12,541 bases of DNA. Source: an uncultured Chlorobiaceae bacterium (lineage in GTDB: Bacteria > Bacteroidota > Chlorobiia > Chlorobiales > Chlorobiaceae). The notes beneath the pieces were generated by a model. It saw only the letters and a list, made by a program, of their open reading frames with translations. It was not told where the DNA came from and searched no databases. A program made the translations under genes and the position numbers. Shown piece after piece: positions 6,676 through 12,541 of the stretch (positions are counted from its first letter, which is position 1; each line of letters begins with the position of its first letter). Location of the stretch: assembly GCA_903838095.1 (NCBI GenBank), contig CAILXE010000155.1, positions 1 through 12,541 of the forward strand. Reading direction: 5' to 3'.

Positions 6676-8408
6676 CCAAAGATTTTCAGGAAAGGTCAAT
6701 TGACCGTCATTTTGCCAACTTTATCTGCAAACAGTCAGCAGATGAGGTGAGCGATCTTTTCCGGCTTGTGGTGTCACTGGCAAGTAACAGTGTGGCTCAG
6801 GGTAATATTTGCCTCAATTTGGCTGATATTGCCGGGCAGACAATCCGGCTGCATGGAAAAGAGTTTATCGTGCCGCCGTTGGATCTGCTGCAGGAATTGG
6901 TAAAAAACGCCTCAGTTGTTACGGTTCCGGGTGGCCCTCATCGTCCATTGGTGCTTGATGCAGCGGGTCGTTTCTATTTGTATCGTTACTGGCGCGAGGA
7001 GCATCATCTTGCCATGACGCTTTTGCAGAAAGCCGCAGTGGTTACGGAGACATTGCATGAAGAGCGGCTCAGCAATGCTCTTGAACGGCTTTTCCCTGAC
7101 AGTGCTGATCATCGCCAGAGGGAAGCGGCAATGGTTGCACTCCAGCGACGGTTGTGTGTTATCTCAGGTGGTCCTGGTACCGGCAAAACCTCGACTGTTG
7201 TTCGTATACTGGCGCTTTTTCTGGAGCAAGAGGGAATCGGAAAACAGCGCATTGCGTTGGCTGCTCCTACGGGGAAGGCAGCAGCGCGTCTGAAAAAATC
7301 CGTCAACAATATCCGGCAAACCCTGAATGTCTCTGAAGAGATTAAAATGGCAATTCCGGATGATGTTGTGACCATCCAGCGGCTTCTTGGCACAATTTCA
7401 GGTTCGACCAGATTCCGGCATTCAGCGCTGAATCCTCTTCTTTATGATATCGTCATTATTGATGAGGCTTCTATGGTTGCTCTTCCTCTGATGAGCGCTC
7501 TGGTGGAGGCACTCAAGCCAACTGCCTGTCTTATTTTGCTTGGCGATAAAGATCAGCTTGCCTCGGTTGAGGCTGGAGCTGTACTTGGGGATCTATGCAG
7601 TGCTGGTAAGGAGAATCCTGCTTCGCCATTGTCGGCCTCACTTGTTGTTCTGGAAAAAAACTACCGGTTTCAGTCAGGAAGCGGTATTGATGAAATCAGT
7701 CGTGCAGTAAATGCCGGTTGTGAGCGCGAGGCGCTTGAGTTGCTGAAGAGCAATTTGACGGGCTCTCTCGTCTGGAAAACCTTGCCCCTTCCAGGAGAGC
7801 TTCGGAACGCTCTGGAAAGAAAAGTCGTTGAAGGTTATCAGGATTATATTGATGCGGCCTCTCCTGAAGAGGCCCTTGAGCGGTTTGACCGGTTCCGATT
7901 ACTTTGTGCTCTTCGTGACGGACCATACGGGGTCAGTGGTCTCAATAGAATTGTTGAACAGATTCTTGAACGGAAAAGCCTGATAACAACATCGAGCCGT
8001 TTTTACCGATGCCGTCCAGTTCTTGTTACTGTAAACGATTACTCGATAGGGCTTTATAATGGTGATACCGGTATTGTTTTTCCTGATGCCGATAAGGGTG
8101 GGGAGATGCGTGTATTTTTTTCTACTCCAGACGGAGGAGTTCGCAGTATTTCTCCAGAACGCCTTCCGGTTCATGAAACAGCATTTGCCATGACCATACA
8201 CAAAAGTCAGGGATCAGAGTTTGATCGGGTTCTGATTATTTTTCCTCCTCTTAGCGGAGAACTTCTGACAAGGGAACTTGTTTACACGGGAATAACGAGG
8301 TCAAAAAAAAGTGTTGAAATATGGGCGCTTGAAGATGTATTTTGTAATGCTGTCCAAAAAAAAACTGAACGAAATTCCGGTTTGAGAGATGCTCTGCGCT
8401 GGAAATAA
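6672..8408 (+). CDS. recD: Exodeoxyribonuclease V alpha subunit (RecD helicase)
   Basis: The product has 578 residues, close to E. coli RecD (608). It is a superfamily 1B 5'-3' helicase. Residues 1-150 form the RecD N-terminal domain, which contacts the partner subunit. Walker A is GGPGTGKT (166-173), Walker B IIDEASM (D264, E265), motif III LLGDKDQLASVEAGAVLGDL (D292), motif IV LEKNYRF, motif V TIHKSQGSEFD (H510-G514) and motif VI YTGITRSK (R544). The SH3-like insert region before motif V is present (VNDYSIGLYNGDTGIV). The ATG overlaps the recB stop by 4 bases and follows a GGGAGGG ribosome site, so the two are translated together. In the RecBCD complex it drives the 5'-ended strand and gates the nuclease. 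Confidence 0.96.
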   Translation: MTKDFQERSIDRHFANFICKQSADEVSDLFRLVVSLASNSVAQGNICLNLADIAGQTIRLHGKEFIVPPLDLLQELVKNASVVTVPGGPHRPLVLDAAGRFYLYRYWREEHHLAMTLLQKAAVVTETLHEERLSNALERLFPDSADHRQREAAMVALQRRLCVISGGPGTGKTSTVVRILALFLEQEGIGKQRIALAAPTGKAAARLKKSVNNIRQTLNVSEEIKMAIPDDVVTIQRLLGTISGSTRFRHSALNPLLYDIVIIDEASMVALPLMSALVEALKPTACLILLGDKDQLASVEAGAVLGDLCSAGKENPASPLSASLVVLEKNYRFQSGSGIDEISRAVNAGCEREALELLKSNLTGSLVWKTLPLPGELRNALERKVVEGYQDYIDAASPEEALERFDRFRLLCALRDGPYGVSGLNRIVEQILERKSLITTSSRFYRCRPVLVTVNDYSIGLYNGDTGIVFPDADKGGEMRVFFSTPDGGVRSISPERLPVHETAFAMTIHKSQGSEFDRVLIIFPPLSGELLTRELVYTGITRSKKSVEIWALEDVFCNAVQKKTERNSGLRDALRWK

Positions 8409-8474
8409 AATAAAAGATCGTCATAGAAAGGGAAGGGTTACTACAGAAGAACGTTAAACTACAGGAGAATCACT

Positions 8475-9041
8475 ATGGAACTGAAGAAAAGTTTTTGGCT
8501 GGCTGCCGGAATTACAGGAATGTTACTCGGCAATCCCGCATCGGATGCCCAGGCAGAATTAAGCATTCATATTGGAACAAGGGAGAGACCCGAAAGGCCT
8601 GCTTTTGTTATCGATCGTCGTCCGGATTTTATTAACCTGAGGGATTTCGGCTTTTCAATATCTACAGGAAGTCCTTACGATATTATCTTTTACAGAAATT
8701 TCTATTATATCTTTGACAATGGAGCATGGTATTGTTCTCCCAATTATCGCGGGCCATGGGTTGTTGTTCGGGAGGGCAGGCTTCCTTACAGAATTAAAAG
8801 CAGCCGTTGGGATGATATAAGAAGATCAAGGGATTTCGAATATCGCAGGCATAATCGCAGGTTTGATCAGCGCGGTGATCGTGATCCACGCTTTGATGAC
8901 CGTCGTGATCCACGTTTTGATGATCGTAATCGTGAACCACGTTTTAACAACAACGATAATCGTACGCCGAACACACCACCGCCGCCACCGCCACCATCAA
9001 CCCCTGCCAATCGTCCTAATGATGGTGGAAGAAGAAACTGA
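8475..9041 (+). CDS. Secreted or periplasmic protein with WY-rich core and charged repeat tail
   Basis: The product has 188 residues. An N-terminal signal peptide (KKSFWLAAGITGMLLG, cleavage probably after A-Q-A at residue 27) sends it across the inner membrane. Residues 68-115 form a compact aromatic core, FYRNFYYIFDNGAWYCSPNY then RGPWVVVREGRLPYRI. It resembles small envelope proteins with a Y-x-W/F-x-x-G-x-W-Y...GPWV pattern that are common in environmental Gram-negatives and have no settled function. The tail (about 118-188) is low-complexity: RRxFDxR, three copies of a D/E-PRF-D/N unit, seven consecutive prolines (168-174) and a basic end. A clear AGGAG ribosome site lies 8 bases before the ATG. 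It starts 66 bases after recD with no terminator between, so some read-through is possible, but function is unlikely to be shared. Confidence 0.85.
   Translation: MELKKSFWLAAGITGMLLGNPASDAQAELSIHIGTRERPERPAFVIDRRPDFINLRDFGFSISTGSPYDIIFYRNFYYIFDNGAWYCSPNYRGPWVVVREGRLPYRIKSSRWDDIRRSRDFEYRRHNRRFDQRGDRDPRFDDRRDPRFDDRNREPRFNNNDNRTPNTPPPPPPPSTPANRPNDGGRRN
8880..8948 (+). repeat. Short in-frame tandem repeat
   Basis: Copies of a 24-base unit, CGTGATCCACGYTTTGATGA plus YCGT, begin at 8880 and 8904. After an AAT insertion a diverged third copy begins at 8931. They encode RDPRFDDR, RDPRFDDR and REPRFN. Unit sizes are multiples of three, so copy number can change without shifting the frame. Confidence 0.75.
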
Positions 9042-9065
9042 TTTATTGATTATTAAATTGTTCAC

Positions 9066-9110
9066 TGCAATGGGAAGAGAATTAACATCTTCCCATTGCA
9101 ATTATTTTTT
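9066..9110 (+). terminator. Strong intrinsic terminator
   Basis: TGCAATGGGAAGA (9066-9078) pairs perfectly over 13 bp with TCTTCCCATTGCA (9088-9100) around a 9-base loop. It is followed by ATTATTTTTT (9101-9110). It lies 24 bases after the stop at 9041 and should end transcription of the secreted-protein gene and any read-through from recBD. Confidence 0.92.
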
Positions 9111-9203
9111 CCCATTAAAACAGGCCACTATGGTCAAGTCTGGCTTGAGTAATATTGGGATGCCGTTACAGTAAATCTCCCCAATTTTTTTAATGTTTAC
9201 TTT

Positions 9204-9593
9204 ATGGGCAGCTTTAAGGAAGAAGAAATCAAGTCTCTGGAATCAAATATCTGTGTTCATATTTTCACAGTTTCTGCAGCAATGGTAGGAGTCTGTCTTA
9301 CTGTGATTGGTATTATTCAGCTTGTCATCAAATCCCAGGGACTTACTACTCTTGCGGATGATTTTCTTGCTCTTGATGCTCTATTTTTTCTTATTTCTTG
9401 CCTTTTGTCTTACTGGGCAATGCGAAGGAGAGAGTTTAACCGTATGCATCAAATTGAGCGCCTTGCCGATATCGTATTTATTACAGCTTTGATTTTTATG
9501 GTTTTTATTTGTGTCATTATTACGTATGAAATATCGTCATTTAAAGCTATAACGTGGATTCATAATCACCTCATGACAGTATTAAGCGCGTGA
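9204..9593 (+). CDS. Conserved three-helix inner-membrane protein of unknown function
   Basis: The product has 129 residues with an acidic N-terminal stretch (KEEEIKSLESN) and three hydrophobic segments at about 18-42, 53-72 and 89-108. They are separated by a short loop ending in ADDFLALDA and by a basic cytoplasmic-type loop (MRRREFNRMHQIERLAD). The F-T-V-S-A-x-M-V-G-V-C-L-T-V-I-G segment looks like that of widespread small uncharacterised membrane proteins. No transporter or enzyme motif is visible. The ATG has no recognisable ribosome site; the preceding bases are T-rich. The gene stands alone after a strong terminator and ends 18 bases from the convergent winged-helix gene. The membrane location is well supported; the function is unknown. 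Confidence 0.8.
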   Translation: MGSFKEEEIKSLESNICVHIFTVSAAMVGVCLTVIGIIQLVIKSQGLTTLADDFLALDALFFLISCLLSYWAMRRREFNRMHQIERLADIVFITALIFMVFICVIITYEISSFKAITWIHNHLMTVLSA

Positions 9594-9611
9594 TCAAAAG
9601 CTGAAGATATT

Positions 9612-9791
9612 TTACTTTTTTACTTCCCAGTAACAACGCTTCGGAGAGACAACCAACTCTTCATCTTTCAGAGCTTTCATTGCCTTGTCTACTGATTTAC
9701 GATCCAGTCCACTCAGTTCAGTAATTTTTCCGGCGTTGAGTGGCTCACTCTCTTTTTTCAGAATGTCAAGAATGATATCCTTTGCCTCCAT
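9612..9791 (-). CDS. Small stand-alone winged-helix DNA-binding protein
   Basis: A 59-residue ORF on the minus strand begins [20 protein letters not shown], continues [20 protein letters not shown] and ends [11 protein letters not shown]. It is preceded by an excellent ribosome site (GGAGG, 5 bases before the ATG). The arrangement helix ([10 protein letters not shown]), helix ([10 protein letters not shown]), recognition helix ([15 protein letters not shown]) and beta-wing ([13 protein letters not shown]) is that of a MarR/ArsR-like winged helix reduced to the DNA-binding core. It lacks a dimerisation or ligand domain. Similar stand-alone proteins are known as small HTH regulators in many anaerobes. 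It converges with the membrane-protein gene and is divergent from the transporter operon, so the 348-base region between it and that operon could hold operators for both. Confidence 0.85.
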   Translation of the reverse strand: MEAKDIILDILKKESEPLNAGKITELSGLDRKSVDKAMKALKDEELVVSPKRCYWEVKK

Positions 9792-9821
9792 TGTTCCTCC
9801 ATTAATTATTTTATGAGACAG

Positions 9822-9845
9822 TGTAACAGACTGTAATTATTTACA
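9822..9845. promoter_or_regulatory. Palindrome near the winged-helix gene start
   Basis: TGTAATTATTTACA (9832-9845) is a 5-bp inverted repeat (TGTAA/TTACA) with a 4-base centre. A further half-site, TGTAAC, lies ten bases upstream at 9822-9827. The palindrome is 40 bases before the minus-strand ATG at 9791, a normal place for an autoregulatory site. The same half-site recurs at 10040-10059. Confidence 0.4.
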
Positions 9846-10024
9846 ATGTAGTTATTTTTTCTGCAATTGGAGAGGGTGACTATTATTGAATTCACCGGTT
9901 CATTTTCTGATTTTCTGATAAATCTCCGGAATATGGCATTATTGCGTCACAAAAGCGGTGCTTTATTCGTTTTTTTACGCGAAAGCGTATTCTTGGAATT
10001 ATTTTTCTTGCATTTCAGAATTTT

Positions 10025-10053
10025 TTGTGTCGCAAGTATTGTAACTTCATAAT
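10025..10053 (+). promoter_or_regulatory. Candidate promoter of the transporter operon
   Basis: TTGTGT (10025-10030) as -35, a 17-base spacer and CATAAT (10048-10053, 5 of 6 matches) as -10 point toward the binding-protein gene about 87 bases downstream. The -10 lies inside the palindrome at 10040-10059, which would suit repression. Confidence 0.35.
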
Positions 10054-10059
10054 GTTACA
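10040..10059. promoter_or_regulatory. Palindromic operator-like site
   Basis: TGTAAC (10040-10045) and GTTACA (10054-10059) form a perfect 6-bp inverted repeat across 8 bases, a 20-bp dyad typical of a dimeric regulator. It is about 80 bases upstream of the binding-protein gene and shares TGTAA half-sites with the palindrome near the winged-helix gene. The binding protein is unknown. Confidence 0.45.
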
Positions 10060-10139
10060 TCTTTGAAAAATCTTGAGGAAAAATTTTACTTGAAAGTATT
10101 CATTGAATGGTTAACTCAAAAGCAAGGAGAAAACATTGT

Positions 10140-11246
10140 ATGAAGAAAATTTTTTTATCTCTTGTTGCTGCCGCCATGTTGGTATTTCCAGCGCTGGTTC
10201 AAGCTGCACCAGTCAAGATCGGTTTTATAAACTCAATTACCGGTAAAGAGGCCCAGATCGGAGAGAATCTGACTAATGGCGCATTAATGGCTCTTGAGGA
10301 TTTGAGAGCAAAACATATTGAGGTTGAGCTTATTAAGGAGGATGATGGTGGTGATCCGAAAAATGCGCTTGCAGCTTATGAAAAGCTGGTGACGCGGGAT
10401 GGTGTTATTGGTGTTGTTGGACCTTATACTTCTGGATGCGCCAATGTTGTTGCCTCAAGGGCTGACCAGTATAAAGTTCCACTCCTTGTTCCTGCTGCCG
10501 CCAAGGAGGAGATCACCATGAAGGGTTATAAATTTGTTTTTCGCTTAAATGCTCCAGCCAATGTTTATTCGAAGGTACTGATGGATGCTGTAAAACTATT
10601 CAAACCAAAGACAATTGCCTATGTTTATGCGGCTACTGATTTTGGGGTATCGACAGTCAAGACTGCCCAGGAGAATGCTCTTAAAATGGGATTGAAAGAG
10701 GTGGCTAACGAAAAGTATCAGCAGGGACAGCCTGATTATCGTCCATCCCTCTCAAAGGTTAAAGCCGCCAATCCTGATCTTGTTTTTCTTGTCTCTTATG
10801 ATGCAGATGCCATTCTGCTCATGCGCCAGGCCCGGGAAATCGGCCTTACTCCCAAAGCTTTCCTTGGTGCGGGAGCTGGTTATACAACAGCCCAGTTTGC
10901 CCAGCAAACCGATATTTCAAATCTGGTTGTTTCTGCTACTCAATGGACTGATGATGTCAATTGGCCCGGGGCTGCTAACTTTGGACTTCGCTACAAAACA
11001 AAGTTTGCCAAAGATCCATCCTACCATGCCGCCTGTGCTTATGAGGCGATGAGAATTATGGTTGAAACAGCATCAAAAGCCAGAAGTGCTGTAAAACTCC
11101 GTTCAGCTTTGAAAACAGGGAGCTGGAACGGTATTCTTGGTCCGGTAAAATTTGAAGACTACGGGTCATTCACGAATCAGAATAACCATTCCATGCTGGT
11201 ACAGCAAATACAGAACGGTAAATATGAAACTGTTTATCCTGCCTAG
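10140..11246 (+). CDS. ABC transporter periplasmic binding protein, branched-chain amino acid type (LivJ-like)
   Basis: The product has 368 residues. MKKIFLSLVAAAMLVFPALV begins a typical Sec signal peptide, cut near V-Q-A/A-P-V (residues 22-23). The mature part starts VKIGFINSITGKEAQIGENL and contains the type I periplasmic-binding fold signatures of the leucine/isoleucine/valine family: NGALMALED, LIKEDDGGDPKNA, VIGVVGPYTSGCANVVA, VPLLVPAAA, FVFRLNAPA and AYVYAATDFGVS. The ATG at 10140 is chosen because AAGGAG lies about 10 bases upstream and the signal peptide begins there. An in-frame ATG at 10107 would add 11 residues (MVNSKARRKHC) unlike a signal peptide. The ligand cannot be read from the sequence; relatives bind branched-chain amino acids, amides, urea or other small molecules. 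First gene of the transporter operon. Confidence 0.92.
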   Translation: MKKIFLSLVAAAMLVFPALVQAAPVKIGFINSITGKEAQIGENLTNGALMALEDLRAKHIEVELIKEDDGGDPKNALAAYEKLVTRDGVIGVVGPYTSGCANVVASRADQYKVPLLVPAAAKEEITMKGYKFVFRLNAPANVYSKVLMDAVKLFKPKTIAYVYAATDFGVSTVKTAQENALKMGLKEVANEKYQQGQPDYRPSLSKVKAANPDLVFLVSYDADAILLMRQAREIGLTPKAFLGAGAGYTTAQFAQQTDISNLVVSATQWTDDVNWPGAANFGLRYKTKFAKDPSYHAACAYEAMRIMVETASKARSAVKLRSALKTGSWNGILGPVKFEDYGSFTNQNNHSMLVQQIQNGKYETVYPA

Positions 11247-11318
11247 TTCAGCAAAAAGAGGCTTGTTTATCCTTTTAAGCGATAAGAGTCTGGTTTACTG
11301 CTTTCAGTACATTTCATC

Positions 11319-11351
11319 AAGGCGCCTCCGGAAAATTGCAGGAGGCGCTTT
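11319..11351 (+). other. Intercistronic hairpin between binding protein and permease genes
   Basis: GCGCCTCC (11322-11329) pairs with GGAGGCGC (11341-11348). It extends by one G-U and two A-U pairs (11319-11321 with 11349-11351) around an 11-base loop. Only three Ts follow, so full termination is unlikely. In such operons a hairpin here often stabilises or partly terminates the mRNA, so that binding protein is made in excess over permeases. Confidence 0.6.
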
Positions 11352-11386
11352 AGCAATGGCAAAAGTATTTCACTGGTAAATTCATT

Positions 11387-12259
11387 ATGTCATTTCTTCA
11401 GCCTTTGTTATCCGGAATTCTGACTGGTGGCGTTTATGCACTGGCCGGGATTGGTATGTCCCTTGTTTTCGGCGTCATGAACATCAGTAATTTTGCACAT
11501 GGTGATTTGATGATGCTTGGAATGTATATGGCTTATTTTGCTTTTACCCTGCTGCATATTGATCCTTATCTTTCGCTTGTGTTGATTATACCGACTGCTT
11601 TTTTCTTTGGTTTCATGCTTGAAAAGCTTTTTATCAACAGGGTCATCCATCATCCCCACCAAAACCAGATTTTGCTGACAATTGGTCTTGGATTGATTAT
11701 GAGCAATACCGCGCTGCTGGCTTTTACGAGTGACCCTAAAATTCTGACGACGACTTACTCAAGCAGCGCATTTAACCTCCCAGGAGACATTTCAATCTCT
11801 CTTCCTCTGCTGTTCTCGTTTCTGATTACCTGTGTCATTATTTCGATTCTCTATCTTTTTCTTGCCAAAACCTCAACTGGCATGGCGCTTCGGGCAACAA
11901 GCCAGAATCGTGAGGCGGCTCAGTTAATGGGGATCAACGTCGCCAAAATGAGCGCAATCGCATTTGGCATTGGCACTGCACTGGCAGCTACAGCCGGCGC
12001 GCTTATTGCTCCAACCTATTATATCCACCCTCTTGCAGGCCACAGTTTTCTTTTGAAAGCATTTACAATCTGTGTTCTGGGTGGTCTTGGATCGGTTGTC
12101 GGGGCTGGTGTCGGGGGTATTATTATTGGCGTTGTTGAGGCTATGTCATCGACCTACTTGTCCACAGACTGGAAAGATGTTATTGTTTTTGTTCTTTTTC
12201 TTGCGGTTCTGCTCCTTCGTCCGGAAGGGTTGTTTGGTAAAAAGGGAGGCCGGTCATGA
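11387..12259 (+). CDS. livH: ABC transporter permease, LivH type
   Basis: The 290-residue product is a polytopic inner-membrane permease of the branched-chain amino acid type. The N-terminus, LLSGILTGGVYALAGIGMSL then VFGVMNISNFAHGDLMMLG, is the LivH signature. Several hydrophobic helices follow. The cytoplasmic coupling loop is visible as TGMALRATSQNREAAQLMGI then NVAKM (about 165-189), where the ATPase docks. GGLGSVVGAGVGGIIIGVVE precedes the last helices, and the protein ends RPEGLFGKKGGRS. The ribosome site is weak, and the gene starts 140 bases after the binding-protein stop, beyond the hairpin. Its stop overlaps the start of the next permease gene. Confidence 0.92.
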   Translation: MSFLQPLLSGILTGGVYALAGIGMSLVFGVMNISNFAHGDLMMLGMYMAYFAFTLLHIDPYLSLVLIIPTAFFFGFMLEKLFINRVIHHPHQNQILLTIGLGLIMSNTALLAFTSDPKILTTTYSSSAFNLPGDISISLPLLFSFLITCVIISILYLFLAKTSTGMALRATSQNREAAQLMGINVAKMSAIAFGIGTALAATAGALIAPTYYIHPLAGHSFLLKAFTICVLGGLGSVVGAGVGGIIIGVVEAMSSTYLSTDWKDVIVFVLFLAVLLLRPEGLFGKKGGRS

Positions 12260-12541
12260 AACATATTGCCCTTGTTACTCTTATAGCGGTCACAGCAATA
12301 GCGCTTCCGCTTCTTATCGGTGAAAATCCCTATATCATTGGAATATTGATTTCGGTGCTGATGATGGCAGCGCTCTCTTCAGCGTGGAATATTCTTGGCG
12401 GGTATGCAGGGCAGTACAGTTTTGGTCATGCAGCTTACTTTGGCGCAGGAGCTTATACCACTCTGATTCTGCTGACATTTTTCAACACCCTCAATCCTCT
12501 CATCTGTATCTTTGTGGGGATTGTCGTTGCTTCTCTTATTG
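12256..12541 (+). CDS. livM: ABC transporter permease, LivM type (3' end outside window)
   Basis: The ATG overlaps the LivH stop by 4 bases (ATGA) and has a GGGAGG ribosome site. The visible 95 codons encode an N-terminal membrane segment (IALVTLIAVTAIALPLLIG), then YIIGILISVLMMAALSSAWN. The LivM hallmark LGGYAGQYSFGHAAYFGAGA follows, then further hydrophobic sequence. It pairs with LivH as the second membrane subunit. The LivG and LivF ATPases are expected next in the operon but are not seen. Confidence 0.92.
   Translation, partial: MKHIALVTLIAVTAIALPLLIGENPYIIGILISVLMMAALSSAWNILGGYAGQYSFGHAAYFGAGAYTTLILLTFFNTLNPLICIFVGIVVASLI

Larger units (their letters stand above)
9792..10139. other. 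Divergent regulatory region between the winged-helix gene and the transporter operon
   Basis: A 348-base AT-rich region with no convincing gene. It holds two palindromes with TGTAA half-sites (9832-9845 and 10040-10059), a candidate promoter and a small hairpin, TACGC-GAAA-GCGTA (9976-9989), with a GNRA-type tetraloop. The only reading frame of note (9867-10052) needs a TTG start without ribosome-site spacing and is probably chance. Confidence 0.5.

Noticed and set aside
8880..8948. Tandem repeat as a non-coding satellite
   Set aside because: The units keep the reading frame, encode a regular peptide repeat, and lie within a gene that has a ribosome site, signal peptide and terminator.
9867..10052. 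61-codon plus-strand frame before the transporter operon
   Set aside because: It needs a TTG start with no properly spaced ribosome site, lies in AT-rich regulatory DNA, and ends inside the palindrome at 10040-10059.
10107..10139. Upstream ATG of the binding-protein gene (11 extra residues)
   Set aside because: The added residues are highly basic and end in a cysteine just before a perfect signal-peptide start. The ribosome site fits the ATG at 10140 instead.

Overview
The window looks like a piece of a bacterial chromosome. A green sulfur bacterium (Chlorobiaceae, Chlorobium/Pelodictyon-like) is my best guess. That rests only on general resemblance of the proteins, since no taxonomic marker gene is present. 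It divides into an accessory, defence-flavoured left part (1 to about 3020) and an ordinary right part holding a DNA-repair pair, small envelope and regulatory genes, and a nutrient-uptake operon.

Left part, mostly minus strand. The 5' end of a HipB-like XRE regulator runs off the left edge (1-89). Behind it lie several copies of a TTATCAYTCG motif, one in a clear palindrome. A structured, gene-free stretch follows (239-475), with a bulged stem-loop and a GC-rich palindrome. Next is a tight three-gene minus-strand operon: an AbiEi-type antitoxin (1707-2360), an AbiEii-type nucleotidyltransferase toxin (874-1710) and an unrecognised 133-residue protein (476-877), joined by 4-base ATGA overlaps. 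A perfect 20-bp inverted repeat sits at the 5' end of this operon and is very probably its operator. Between it and recB, about 650 bases hold a possible promoter, a small membrane-peptide ORF with an apparent frameshift, and coding-like debris.

Middle part, plus strand. recB (3076-6675) and recD (6672-8408) overlap by 4 bases and encode the helicase-nuclease and the second helicase of exonuclease V; both look intact. recC is not in the window. A secreted protein with an aromatic/WY-rich core and a charged repetitive tail follows (8475-9041), closed by a strong intrinsic terminator (9066-9110). Then come a three-helix membrane protein (9204-9593) and, convergent with it, a 59-residue winged-helix protein on the minus strand (9612-9791).

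Right part. A divergent 348-base region carries two palindromes that share the half-site TGTAA; the second overlaps a candidate promoter. It leads into a branched-chain-amino-acid-type ABC transporter operon: periplasmic binding protein (10140-11246), an intercistronic hairpin, a LivH-type permease (11387-12259) and a LivM-type permease cut by the window edge (12256 onward). The ATPase genes are expected just beyond the window.

The points most worth a second look are the AbiE operon with its third gene and operator-like repeat, its position beside recB, the HipB-like operator array, and the small winged-helix protein facing the transporter operon across shared palindromes.
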